Assembly: GCA_051530055.1 (NCBI GenBank) | Contig: CM121341.1 | Coordinates: forward strand, 5,704,001 to 5,768,000 | Source: Neoechinorhynchus agilis | Taxonomy: Eukaryota > Acanthocephala | Length of the DNA: 64,000 nt | Direction of reading: 5' to 3' | Shown: one piece after another, positions 23,072-34,150 of the stretch | Position numbering within the stretch: the first letter of the stretch is position 1 | Layout of the letters: the number at the start of each line of letters is the position of its first letter | The notes under the pieces: model-generated | Seen by the model: the letters and a program-made list of their open reading frames with translations, nothing else | What the model was told of the DNA's origin: nothing | The model's database searches: none | Program-made: the position numbers and the translations under genes

Positions 23072-25153
23072 ATGAACATCAATGGGAACGCATCGAGCGA
23101 ACATCAAGGATCGTCAGAGAAAAGATTTAGTAAATCGATGGATGATACTCTTAATGTATGGGATTCTGCAATCAGATCAGGAGACGCTAATATGGTTTCT
23201 AAGCTCATAAAGGGCGACGATGCCATAAATACAAATGAGTCCGTAATTTTCCATAGTCCATTAGGTCTTGCGGCTCAAATGGGAAACGCAGAAATCGTCC
23301 AATTAATATTAGCAGTATGTTTTGTTAACGTTCTAATTATTTTTTGCTATTTTTTTCGGATAACGTAAAGTGTGAGAAATGGGAAATAAAGGTCCAGGAT
23401 TGTTCGAAAGGGTATATCGTCGATCGACCCTGGATAAGTAAATGAACGGTACTTCAACGACGAGACCGCTTTACATTGTGCTGTTAGAGGTGGAAATTTT
23501 GATGCCTGCAAAGCAATTCTCGATGCAGGTCAGATGCTTTACATTGAACACTTCAAGGTTTTGGTTTAGGAGCCAAAGTAAATCATGGTGATGGAAATCG
23601 AGTAAGACCAATACATTTAGCCGCATCATCGGGTCGTCGTGATCTTATTGAACTATTGATAAATTACGGATCATATGTGAACGCTAAGGACGGGTAAATT
23701 CAAACCTGAATCATTTCGCTCTCCTTTTCTCGAATAGAAGCCGTAGCACACCTCTCCATCATGCAATCCTCAATGAACACATTGACGTGGCACGTTGGCT
23801 CGTATCAGTTGGCGCAAATGTCAATCATCAAGATGAGAATGGAAATACGCCTCTTATCCAAATAGTGTACATGGAAAGTGATCTTAATGGTCCAATTTCT
23901 CTCTCATGGTAGCTCTAATAAGAGATTAATTGGACCAATGAGTTTTGTCGGTTTTTACTCAAAAATGGAGCTAATCCAAATATCTGCAATAATATGGGTA
24001 CGCTCACTGTGTTATTTTGTGGTGTGAGAACCATTTTCTCTTCCATTAGTTTGATTATCTCAACGATATCATTCGCATAGGCAGAACACCATTGTCGATA
24101 GCTGTCTACCACAATTACAGCAACACGTTGATCGATATACTACTCGAATACAAAGCAGATGTATTGATTATCGATGTTACCAATGATCGATATTCACTTC
24201 TGCACTATGCATGTCTTCACGGAAACACATCGCTCGTTCGTAAACTTCTCTTACATGGATGCCCTGTCAACCAAAAATCACTGTTTGGTGAAACGCCCGT
24301 TCATTTAGCTGTATCTCGGGGTTTCATCGATATAGTCCGAATTCTTATGACTTACGGTAATAATCAAATAACAATACTGCATATACACTTCTCAATAGGA
24401 TGTTCCGTGACTGATTGTGTGAAGAACACTTTCAATGATGTTTCCATCATCCATGCAGCCATTACAGCCAATTGCACTTTTGAAATCTTCAAACAAATGA
24501 CAGATTTACTCATTGAGCAGGGTGCAAAACTTACAAACTTCGAAGGAATGCATTGCTCGAATGATGGAAGATGCAGATCACTCGTTATGAGTGCCCTTTT
24601 AACACACCGAGAAGACCGTGCCAAATATCTCATCCAGCTAGGAGCTCCCATCCATGATCCTGGAGATATAAGCAGTAATGTTTGGAGATATGGTGAGTGC
24701 AGGTTTGAAATTAAAGCCTTTAGCCAATTATTTCTATCCGTTAATTTTGATTGTACTTGTTATGTCTTTGGGAGATTTTTGGCCAATCTCAAACGACCAA
24801 TCGAGCGCATTTTGAACACCCGACGAATCTAATTTTTTCCTTTGATTTGCTTAGCCTTTGCAACCAACCAAAAGGACATTATGGATCTCTGCTTCAAATG
24901 CGGTCTTAAACTTGAAGACGAACCGTGGATACTACATCTTCTGTTTCATATGGATGAATTTGAGATGACCGAGATGAACCAAGAAAGTTTTAGTCGATTT
25001 GTGCTTTACTATGCACGACCTCGACCATTGAAAGACATTTGTCGATTGAAACTGAGAAAACGAGTTCTATTGTCCACTTCTAGATTGTATAAGACTTTAA
25101 GAGATTTCCGCCTTGGAGAACTCTTAATTGCTTATACGTTATTGAAGTACTAA
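23072..25153 (+). CDS. Ankyrin-repeat and SOCS-box protein (ASB-type ubiquitin ligase adaptor)
   Basis: ASB proteins bind substrates through ankyrin repeats and recruit Elongin B/C-Cullin 5 through a C-terminal SOCS box. Model: 23072-23314, 23371-23389, 23436-23528, 23570-23693, 23738-23876, 23940-23997, 24081-24356, 24399-24692, 24855-25153, about 514 residues. Repeat signatures: SPLGLAAQMGNAEIVQLIL, ETALHCAVRGG, RPIHLAASSGRRDLIELLI, TPLHHAILNEHIDVARWLV, FLLKNGANPN, SLLHYACLHGNTSLVRKLLL, TPVHLAVSRGFIDIVRILM. SOCS box near the end: RPLKDICRLKLRKRVL...LYKTL. Most introns are GT-AG (41-162 nt). The intron at 23877-23939 is not and carries a 10-bp inverted repeat. For the first boundary, either two introns (23315-23370 plus a non-GT-AG 23390-23435) or one 120-nt GT-AG intron (23319-23438) keeps the frame. 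Several ankyrin loops are unusually long. Confidence 0.82.
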
Positions 25154-25685
25154 GCCAAAATAAAAACAGTAGCCTAGGAACAAAACTTAGTTTCTTTTAA
25201 AGTGTGTATGGGCGCGGATCAAGCAACACATAAACTTCTCCATCGAGTTGAGAATACAATTCACAAATTAATCACATCAAATATTAACCATTTCCAATAC
25301 AGCATCCTTTTGATTTCTTTTTTTTTGTTTCCAATCGACTACTAAAAACGCGTTATTTTAAAGAAATCACAGAGTCCACTTTTTTTGATAGAAAAAATTC
25401 CAATTATAATTTTCATGCATTCATTGATGGGAAAATCGCAAAAAAAGGTATGTAGCGTTTTTCAAACCCCTAAAGGAATTATTATGGTTAGAAGTCTACA
25501 CCGCGGGTTAAATGATTATTTCGATCTTTGAAGTGACAAACTTGCGAAACAAACTGAGATGATGAACCTAAGGTGAGATGGTACCTCCTCGTCAATTATT
25601 AGAACCACCAATGGTAAGCGTTTACGATTGAAATCTACACGCCGTCGCAATAGAGATCACAACAACTTTTAAAAAGAGAGAAATA
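25154..25685. other. Intergenic, no supported gene
   Basis: Spacer between convergent genes. Poly-T near 25318 and AT-rich DNA, nothing else. Confidence 0.45.
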
Positions 25686-25988
25686 TCACTTCAATCGTGT
25701 GCATTTTGGGCAACTTTCAATGGATCGCAATTGTTGTTGTTGTTGATGATGGTTTAAGGTCCCCGTGACTGCATCATAGACCATCCAAATGAAGATTCCG
25801 ATTCCTAAGACATCAAACATGATTCCAACCAAAGTGATCCGTACAATGCCACATATCATTCCGGTCAAAGTGAGCAATAATCCTGCACTTGATAGGAGTG
25901 CCGATAAATGAGGAACTAGAGAAGATAAGTCCGCATTCGGAAAAGTGATTAGACCTTGAGGAGCCGAACTTCCAAAGCGAAATGGCAT
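25686..25988 (-). CDS. Small two-pass membrane protein
   Basis: Single open exon on minus. I place the start at MPFRFGSS (25988) because upstream in-frame residues look like leader; an earlier ATG at 26051 is possible. About 100 residues, with two hydrophobic segments, LSALLSSAGLLLTLTGMICGI and ITLVGIMFDVLGIGIFIWMV, then a Gln run (HHQQQQQ) and a basic, Cys-containing tail (SCPKCTRLK). No family recognised; topology suggests a hairpin membrane protein. No introns seen. Confidence 0.5.
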   Translation of the reverse strand: MPFRFGSSAPQGLITFPNADLSSLVPHLSALLSSAGLLLTLTGMICGIVRITLVGIMFDVLGIGIFIWMVYDAVTGTLNHHQQQQQLRSIESCPKCTRLK

Positions 25989-26437
25989 TTTTAACAAAGA
26001 ATCCGCACACCAACTCGTTTTTTTAATCAAGTCCACACAAAAAAAATTCATTTTGAAACTTGCTTTGACATTAATGAGTTTAATGTGTTCGAGAGAAAGT
26101 TGACGAAACCGTGAGTTTCCAATAGTTTTTTTTTGAAGAACTCACTTGCAAACACGGAAATTGGAACCTTTAATATTCTGCTAGAATGTTCTGAAGGAGT
26201 ATCTCTTCTGAATCATAATTTCAGCCTTCTAATCAGATTTCATGCTTCTCCGGACGAAATGATAAATTGGTTTAGATGCAAATAGAAATGGTAATGTAAT
26301 TTTGTCATCGAACAACTATGCAGAAACTCATTGATGTCATTATGATTGAGAAGATCGACCACCATAAAGATCAAATATGGCACGAATGCTTTCGACCATC
26401 ACAAATTCAGCCATGTAAAATAGACAAACCACATACC
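25989..26437. other. Intergenic, no supported gene
   Basis: Short spacer between two minus-strand genes; no repeat or open frame worth calling. Confidence 0.4.
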
Positions 26438-27058
26438 TTATTTTATGAGGCTAAATTTAGCACCAGTTAATCCTACATTCTTATCATCACACCATTCTCG
26501 TGGAAATAGTTTAAGGTCTTCAATAAGACCACGTCGAAGAACTTTTACTTTTAGCATTGAATCTTTTGCCGTTCTAAACATATTAACGGCATCTACAAGA
26601 CTATTAAAGGTGCTCGCGTTAAGACTTTCGCCCAACTCAACGATTTTGTCGCCTAAACGAAGACCAGCTTCATCGGCTGGCGACGAAGGACGGACGTCGT
26701 CAACAATAAGAAATGGTTTCGGTCGAGGAACGCTTGTAATTTCCGAATTCGATGATTTTAACAAAGAAAAATATCGATGCATCCTAGTCTCCAGCTGATT
26801 CATAAGTTCCTGGTGATCATTTCGGAGTCGGGCAATCGCATTTCGGGCTGTCCGAACAGCTACAATGTCCATACCTTGTTTGGGATACCCTTCTTCGTCT
26901 ACAAGTGACGTTGTATCGTCTGTGCCGTTATCGGCTAATATTTGAAAGTTTGATTTAATTGAAAGTTCAATGGTTTCCTTTTTGAAATCAAGAGCTTTAA
27001 TTTCAGATAGAAGAGATTCCATTTCGCTAGTCAAAGTAGGCGGCGGTTGTGATGACAT
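26438..27058 (-). CDS. PSMD9: 26S proteasome assembly chaperone p27
   Basis: PSMD9/Nas2 chaperones Rpt4-Rpt5 pairing during assembly of the proteasome base. Single exon, 206 residues, close to the family length (human 223). The N-terminal helical hairpin has the conserved VDEEGYPKQGMDI (family: VDxxGFPRxDVD) and TARNAIARLRNDH. A PDZ domain follows (about residues 115-195) with FLIVDDVRPSSPADEAGLRLGD, IVELGESLN, VKVLRRG and LFPREW. It is divergent to the Pmp3 gene 255 bp away, so the two may share a promoter. Confidence 0.95.
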   Translation of the reverse strand: MSSQPPPTLTSEMESLLSEIKALDFKKETIELSIKSNFQILADNGTDDTTSLVDEEGYPKQGMDIVAVRTARNAIARLRNDHQELMNQLETRMHRYFSLLKSSNSEITSVPRPKPFLIVDDVRPSSPADEAGLRLGDKIVELGESLNASTFNSLVDAVNMFRTAKDSMLKVKVLRRGLIEDLKLFPREWCDDKNVGLTGAKFSLIK

Positions 27059-27312
27059 CTTAAAATCTGAAATGTAACTCAGAAAAAATTCTTAAATTCA
27101 TCTTTATCGACGAAAATTCTTTTAAGCTCTTTTTTCGTTTCCGTGGCAAAAACCATAACAAACCTCTCTCGTTTTCTCTCAGTCGGCCTAATCCGTAGTA
27201 ACTTGGCGTAAATAACATTATTGTTCGTCGTCGTCTATGTGAGTGCACACAAAGGATTCCTTTCACCTAACCTCCTAGTTTCTACGAACTCCTTTCCAAA
27301 AAAAGGCGACAA

Positions 27313-27495
27313 ATGCTATCCAACATCGTCTACTGTCTTCTGGCCATCTTGATGCCTCCGCTGGCATTATATCTAGACAGAGAATCCTGCGATAAACATG
27401 TAGTTATCAATATTCTTCTTACCATTCTCGGATTCGTCCCTGGTGTGATTCACGCAATCTTCATGATTTGTTGTTGTGCTCCCTATGATGAGTAG
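27313..27495 (+). CDS. Pmp3/UPF0057 plasma-membrane proteolipid
   Basis: Single exon, 60 residues, the usual size for Pmp3/SNA-type proteolipids, which affect membrane potential and ion homeostasis. Two transmembrane segments: IVYCLLAILMPPLALYL and VVINILLTILGFVPGVIHA. The motifs PPLAxxL and INILLTxLGxxPGVIHA are the family signature. The tail is short, ICCCAPYDE, with three adjacent Cys. It is convergent with SF3B1, whose stop lies only 184 bp away. Confidence 0.93.
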   Translation: MLSNIVYCLLAILMPPLALYLDRESCDKHVVINILLTILGFVPGVIHAIFMICCCAPYDE

Positions 27496-27678
27496 AATCG
27501 AACAAAATAAATTTAGTTGTCTTTAGCTGCTTGAACCAGATGATTCATCCAGAAAATGACAACGATTTCAAATTGTTTTCTAGGCTAAAGTCCTTAGAAC
27601 AGTAGTGAGCACAATCTCGTGTTTTTTTTGTTAAATTCTCTGACACAATACAAACATTTGCGCGCTGGTGAATGGTGA

Positions 27679-30600
27679 TCACAACAAGTACTCGAGTTCA
27701 TATCTTCTATAAGTATTTTTTTCGTCGTCGTCAACACTTGGATAAGCAGCAACGAGAGCATCTTGTCCTCCGATATAAAGAGTATTATAGACTTTCCAAT
27801 AGACATCCCGGACTCTACGTGCGGGATGGAATAATCCCTGAAGAGTGTAAGAAAGAACTACTCCATGTCCTAATCCCATTCGAAATCCTTCTATGGTTGA
27901 AATGAACGCTTGAATCACATGGGGACTATTTTCAAAGATGTTCGGCCAAACAAAGTTAAGAAGATGAACAAGAGCATCCTCACAACCATGACCAAACACA
28001 CCAAGTGCCATATGACCAACGGCACTCATTGCAGTCTGCCTATGAACCAAATCACGGTCCATGAGTGCATCCTCCAACAGTGGTGAAACTGCATAAATGT
28101 AGTCTTTACTCATCTCACCAATGTATTCAAACATGAACGAAAGTGCTTTTAGAACACCGTTTTGAACATTGAGTTCGGGCACTCGGTATTCGTTCATGAG
28201 GCCTGGAAGCACCGTGAATGGTGAACAAGTCTCAGCCACAATGGCGATCGCCACCGTTGTGCAAACACGAAGTTGTCTTTCTTGAACTTTTAAATTGTTC
28301 AAAAGTGTCGCTAAAACGTCGTATGGACCTATCGCTTTTGCAATGTATCCAAACGTATTGATGGCCGCACGTCTTATTGCCTTCTTATGAGCTTTGAGCA
28401 ATTCAAGGAGTTCAAAACAAATCCGCATCCATTCTCGAGACACGACATACTCTGCACCAAGATCGGCTATTCGACCAACTAAATCAATACAATTCTCTTG
28501 CACTTTTTCATGACGATTCTTTAGAATTGGCGTTAGACGAGGAAGCAAATCCTTTATCGGAGGCGTCATCTCCTGAACTCCTACTGCGTTCACTATTGCT
28601 TTTAGAGCACCAAGTATACTGCCCAAAACCTCAGGATACTCTTCGCCAAGGTATTCGTACAAAACCAAACCCAAATGATTAATGAGCTTTGTCTCATCAC
28701 ATACTCGCATAACGCCAGCGATTTTAGCTATCAAGTCCGCTGCTTGCTGACGAACTTTAGCTGTCTTGTTGTTTAAACGCCAAAGAATAGTGCCACATAT
28801 CTGGGGCAAATAGGGTTTTGTACGAATCGAGAGTGTGTTTACTACAGCTCCAAATCCGTTCAACATAACGACGTCTTCGGTCGTCTGCTCTTGAAATGCA
28901 TACCGACATGGAGGTCACTGTCGACTCGGCCCAATTGACAAATGACCTCCATTCGTTTCTTACAAAATTCCATCGATCAAAAGTTCTTCGAGTCTTGAAT
29001 CAATATCAGTAGCTCCCAAATTCACGAGTATATTTTCAATAGTTTCCATAACCATTTTTCGATACTGCTCGCTATCCTCTTTAAGGTCATCTACAATCCT
29101 GAGGATAATTTCTGAAGAACCAACTTTATTCGCAATCTCAACGGTAGTATCGACTAGTTGTCTATAATTTCGCCGATCCATAGCCATTCTCTGATTCCAG
29201 AAATACTTAAAGAACTGAGGCAAGATCTCGGACCGTATATATTGAGCCTCAACACCGTCGGTACCACAACATTGCTTTACGACCTTTAAAACAATCTTCT
29301 TCATTTCCTCATCTGGGCTTTGAAATTCCCTGATTAAAATGAGCATAACTTCACGCGTATAATAGTTTGCATATTCAGCATCCATCAATGGAATCAAGAA
29401 ACCGATTGCTTTCAAAAACGCGGCTAAACCCTTTCCCCTGTGCTGTTTAATTCCTTTCCATAAAGGTTTTAGTACACTATCAAAAGATTCTATTCCATAA
29501 GGTGTAGCAGCTTCGGCCAACGCAGCTAAGGCCAACGCAGTGATTGTACGTACTTTTTGCTGTTCATCTTCTAGGCCGTGTTCAATGATTTCAACGAGTT
29601 GACGCAGGTAAGGTAGAACTGCACAACCCATTAGGATACTTATTTGCTGAACAATCTTAATTCCAGTATGACGAGCTTGCCATGACTTTTTGCTTTTACA
29701 AACAGCTTTCAGGAATGGGAGAAGTGCGGGAATTCCTAATGCCGAAGCTACGACGGCGAATGCTCGAGCAGTTGTATTTCGAACGTACTCGTCCAAGTTA
29801 TCAATATCAGGACGCATTGTGGATATCATTGTGGCTAAACCAGCCGCCTTGGCCAAATTCGAGATGATTTCGCGACCTTCGACACGAGCATAATAATCCT
29901 CGTCAATCAGTAGAGGCTCAATTACTACCAGGATTTTGTGGACGTACGGTCGAACAAGGTCGTCAAGCTTGTATAAAATCCGATCGATTACTTTAACGAG
30001 CAAATGACGCTCTTGATCCTCGAGAGTTGGTGACATTAACAACGGCAAAATCTGGTTCAACATTGGACCTGCACCCAACTCACGAGCCTTGTCCGTGATC
30101 TGACGAAGTGCACTTTTACGCATTGGTGGAGTGCCATTTTTTATCTTCAACAAAAGTTTCATTATCTTATTCAATGATACCAGCAATAGAATTTGTTTTT
30201 AAATGAAGAAATGAAAAAAAAGGAATTTTACAAGTATGGAAACTTTAACGTTTGCGATAGATTTTTTCTCTCCATACAAGGCCGACGGTCCATCGAGGAG
30301 ACGAAATAATGCGTGTTGGAGGGAAGAGGAAACTCACCAATGAGAGTCCCGCCTCCTCCTGGGGAGGTATCTGAGAATCGGGAGGGATTCTTACAAACTC
30401 TTTTACCGTACGGTCTTGGGGGGCATTGAGCGCAGACCAGACAGCGGGTGTCCATTCGGCCGTGTATGGAATAATAAAATATCTATCAAAAGACTACCGA
30501 CTGAGCCACATATAATTTTTTTTAACGTTTGTGTTTTTTTCGTCTAAGAGAAATCGCTTCCTTCTCATTTAGAATGCTATCGTTTATAATAATAAAAAAT

Positions 30601-32053
30601 GCTAAAAGCAATAGATTTTAGCCGTGCTGGTACCAATACTACGCTCCTTTTGTTCTTCGGCACTGAGGCTATCTTCGTCCACGTCCTGAAGAAGTTTGTC
30701 GAAATACTGTAAATCATCTGGTTTGAGCAATGGGAGATTTCCTCCTTTTGGCATAAACTCCTGTATGGCACCAGCAATTCCTGAAGCGATGCCGCCACTA
30801 CTGGCTGCGGATTGCGAGTATCCATCCGGGGTTTGCATCCTAAATCCGCCCATGACTGACATGGGTGTCGGGGTCGAGATGAGTTTACGTGCCGGCGTTC
30901 TGATTGGCACATATCCTGCGGGTGGTTTAAGGACCTTGTATCCTGGAGGAAACATAGCTTCAAGTTCTTCATCGCTCACTGGTCGATTCCTTTCATCGAT
31001 CTCCTTTTCCCATCGATAAGCTTGCATTTGTTCTGGAGTCATGACAAGGTGTCCGGGCGTTGGTGTCGTAAGCAATCGAGCTGCAGTGCCTAGAGGAGTA
31101 GCCGCACCGAACGCACTGAATCCATGAGTGCTCGTAGTAGATTCAGCTGAACCAGTAGGCGTTTCGTCCCATCGTGACCGTCGCTTTTGCTTGGCGGCAC
31201 TTGTTGTTAGATCTTCGTCAGCGACGGACCCTCGAGGAGTATCCGCCCAACCACTAGGCGTTGATTCTTGCTCGCTACGTTCAACGGGAGTCTCATCCCA
31301 TCTATTTCGTCGCTGAATGGAAGCCTTTACAGGTGTTGTGTCCGAAGATAAAGCCCCAACTAAAGGAGTAGGAGCCCAGTCCACAACTTGGGACGAACCA
31401 CCAGGAGTTGTTCTGCCTGGTGTCTCTGCATACTTGGAATCGACCTGATCCCACCGGCCACGCCTCTTTCGCTCCTCAATCTTCTCATTGACCTTTTTTC
31501 GCACTTCTACCTGTTCCTTCACCAAATTCTGTTCCTTCATAACGTCCACATACGTCCGATTGGATACTGAAGGCGTTCTTCCACCATCAGCAAACGGATC
31601 CACTCGCTCTGGAGACATCGCTAGCTTACGCCGTCGCTTCTGGTACTCGCTTTCTCGATCACATATCTTAGACGGCCGGGTGTCGGAAAATGGATCCGTT
31701 TCTTCGCCCTTACCGACCATATCTTTTAACATTGCCTGAGGAATTGAATAACTCTTAAGACCTCCACCAAGAGATGCCGTCTTTGCTGCCTGCTCGATCA
31801 ATCCGGTGTCCTCGTCGTCGTCCTCGTCGTCATGGTCAGCATTAGGCTCAATTGAGCTTACGTATTCGTCATTGGAGCGAGTACCGTATAAGTGCGAATC
31901 AAACTCACCCTCGGACGTAAGAGCGATTCCGACAGACGATACCACCGAACGAGTATCTAAACAACACAAAGAATGAAAATAAACAATAAACATGAATTTA
32001 CCCGATATTGGCTTGGCCGTTGACGCTTGTGATCCATCATCTGAAGAGGGCAT
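27679..32053 (-). CDS. SF3B1: Splicing factor 3B subunit 1
   Basis: Core of the U2 snRNP; its HEAT superhelix clamps the branch site. Exons on minus: 32002-32053, 30641-31956, 28964-30168 and 27679-28903, about 1265 residues (human 1304). The N-terminal part has the RWD(Q/E)TP ULM repeats that bind U2AF-type domains and [10 protein letters not shown]. From [12 protein letters not shown] onward it is nearly identical to human through the HEAT repeats, including [13 protein letters not shown] around the branch-point pocket, and ends [13 protein letters not shown]. Intron 1 (31957-32001, 45 nt) is GT-AG. Introns 2 (30169-30640) and 3 (28904-28963) cannot be cut GT-AG in frame although flanking protein is conserved on both sides; each has an inverted repeat near its ends. 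An earlier in-frame ATG at 32110 would add 19 residues. Confidence 0.97.
28904..28963 (-). other. Non-GT-AG intron of SF3B1 (intron 3)
   Basis: 60-nt interruption between ...LIDGI and [11 protein letters not shown], a stretch unchanged from human. On minus it begins GTAAGAAACG and ends CCATGTCG before GTATGC. Because GTA occurs at both junctions the cut could be GT-CG, TA-GG, AA-GT or AG-TA, never GT-AG. The reading frame inside has two stops, so it must be removed. A perfect 10-bp inverted repeat ATGGAGGTCA/TGACCTCCAT lies at 28943-28952 and 28908-28917, within about ten bases of each end. Confidence 0.88.
30169..30640 (-). other. Non-GT-AG intron of SF3B1 (intron 2)
   Basis: 472-nt intron between ...EEQKER and [12 protein letters not shown]. 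In-frame joining requires AG-AT (or GT-TA or AT-AG) ends; no GT-AG pair keeps phase. An inverted repeat TACCAGCA/TGCTGGTA lies at 30625-30632 and 30178-30185, eight or nine bases from each end. The interior holds a MITE-like segment (about 30335-30405) similar to 37013-37085. Confidence 0.78.
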
Positions 32054-32439
32054 CAAAAACGTGTATCTGAAGCACACGAATCTTTTGTATTTGCGAGGAA
32101 ATGCACCCACAAATCTCTCAGTTCTGAGTTAACCGTGAACTATAAAGCCATTGTTTTATTGGTCAATGAACAAAAACGTAAAAATCTATTTATAGGTCAT
32201 TCCGGCTAGAAAAACCTCTTTCTATCACACTTTTCCAGTTCAAATCAATGATGCACTTCCACAAAAAACAACAATAAATTAACAAATTTAACGAATATTA
32301 AATGACTCATACAATGAAAATCCATGGGGATGATAAAGTTTGAATTGTGGTGATCATATTCACCGCGCGGATAAAATTTATTTTATATCGTGTAAAAAAC
32401 CTACAAACAATGACTGGCGACACGAGGATTCCTCTCGCT
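32054..32439. promoter_or_regulatory. 5' flank of SF3B1
   Basis: About 390 bp between the SF3B1 start and a tandem array. It contains ggtgatcatattcaccg near 32350, shared in part with 58632-58650, suggesting a short MITE remnant. No promoter motif is clear. Confidence 0.35.
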
Positions 32440-34150
32440 CTTCCTAGGAACTTCGTCCTTCGGCAAAGCAAAATTAATCTTGGAGAAATTAATATTTAGA
32501 CAAAAAGGTACAAAATTTGTTTTTTTAGGTCTTCGCTCGGTGATAAGTTGAGAAAAACCAAATCTTTGATGAATTCTCACTTGAGGACTTCGTAACTAAT
32601 CGATGTTTCCTTTTAGTCTCCTTTATTAAAATTCTGCTTAAGAACCCGAGCGCCTAGTCAATTTTTAGAGTATCCAAATCACGAGGATCGCCGTTTTTCT
32701 TAGAAATCTTAAGAACTTCGTCCTTCGGCAAAGCAAAAATAATCTTGGAGGAATTAATAATTAGACAAAAAGGTACAAAATTTGTTTTTTTTAGGTCTTC
32801 GCTCGGTGATGAGTTGAGAAAAACCAAATCTTTGATGAATTCTCACTTGAGGACTTCGTAACTAATCGATGTTTCCTTTTATTCTCCTTTATTAAAATTC
32901 TGCTTAAGAATCCGAGCGCCTAGTCAATTTTTAGAGTATCCAAATCACGAAGATCGCCGTTTTTCTTAGAAATCTTAAGAACTTCGTCCTTCGGCAAAGC
33001 AAAAATAATCTTGGAGGAATTAATAATTAGACAAAGAAAAATGTACAAAATTTGTTTTTTTAGGTCTTCGCTCGGTGATGAGTTGAGAAAAACCAAATCT
33101 TTGATAAACTCGACGAAGTTCGAATTCTCACTTGAGGTCTTCTTAACTGTTTCCTTTTAGTCTCCTTTATTAAAATTCTGCTTAAGAATCCGAGCGCCTA
33201 GTCAATTTTTCGAGCATCCAAATCACGAAGATCGCCGTTTTTCTTAGAAATCTTAAGAACTTCGTCCTTCGACAAAGCAAAAATAATCTTGGAGGAATTA
33301 ATATTTAGACAAAGAAAAAGGTACAAAATTTGTTTTTTTAGGTTTTCGCTCGGTGATGAGTTGAGAAAAACCAAATCTTTGATGAATTCTCAAGTTGAGA
33401 AAAACCAAATCTTTGATGAATTCTCACTTGAGGTCTTCGTAACTAATCGATGTTTCCTTTTATTCTCCTTTATTAAAATTCTGCTTAAGAATCCGAGCGC
33501 CTAGTCAATTTTTAGAGTATCCAAATCACGAAGATCGCCGTTTTTCTTAGAAATCTTAAGAACTTCGTCCTTCGACAAAGCAAAAATAATCTTGGAGGAA
33601 TTAATAATTAGACAAAGAAAAAGGTACAAAATTTGTTTTTTAGGTCTTCGCTCGGTGATAAGTTGAGAAAAACCAAATCTTTGATGAATTCTCACTTGAG
33701 GTCTTCGTAACTGTTTCCTTTTAGTCTCCTTTATTAAAATTCTGCTTAAGAATCCGAGCGCCTAGTCAATTTTTCGAGTATCCAAATCACGAAGATCGCC
33801 GTTTTTCTTAGAAATCTTAAGAACTTCGTCCTTCGACAAAGCAAAAATAATCTTGGAGGAATTAATATTTAGACAAAGAAAAAGGTACCAAATAGGTTTT
33901 TTTAGGTTTTCGCTCGGTGATAAGTTGAGAAAAACCAAATCTTTGATGAATTCTCACTTGAGGTCTTCGTAACTAATCGATGTTTCCTTTTATTCTCCTT
34001 TATTAAAATTCTGCTTAAAGATCCAAGCGCCTAGTCAATTTTTTGAGTATCCAAATCACGAAGATCGCCGTTTTCTAAGAAATCTTAAGAACTTCGTCCT
34101 TCGACAAAGCAAAAATAATCTTGGAGGAATTAATATTTAGACAAAAAAAG
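32440..34150. repeat. Tandem array, about 6.5 units of 262-305 bp
   Basis: Units start at the aacttcgtccttcg motif near 32449, 32711, 32980, 33256, 33561, 33823 and 34089. Shared blocks: caaagcaaaaataatcttgg, ttcgctcggtgat, gagaaaaaccaaatc, gagcgcctagtcaattttt. Size differences come from small indels and one internal 37-bp duplication (about 33361-33424). A single inverted copy is at 60935-61262, 27 kb away. Confidence 0.93.

Noticed and set aside
22980-23130. His- or Pro-rich coding frames from the (cac)n run upstream of the ankyrin gene
   Set aside because: Low-complexity in all frames; the ankyrin gene has its own good ATG at 23072.
25400-25680. Foldback element near 25.5 kb
   Set aside because: Partial similarity to MITE interiors (gtgacaaacttg) but no paired arms could be found.
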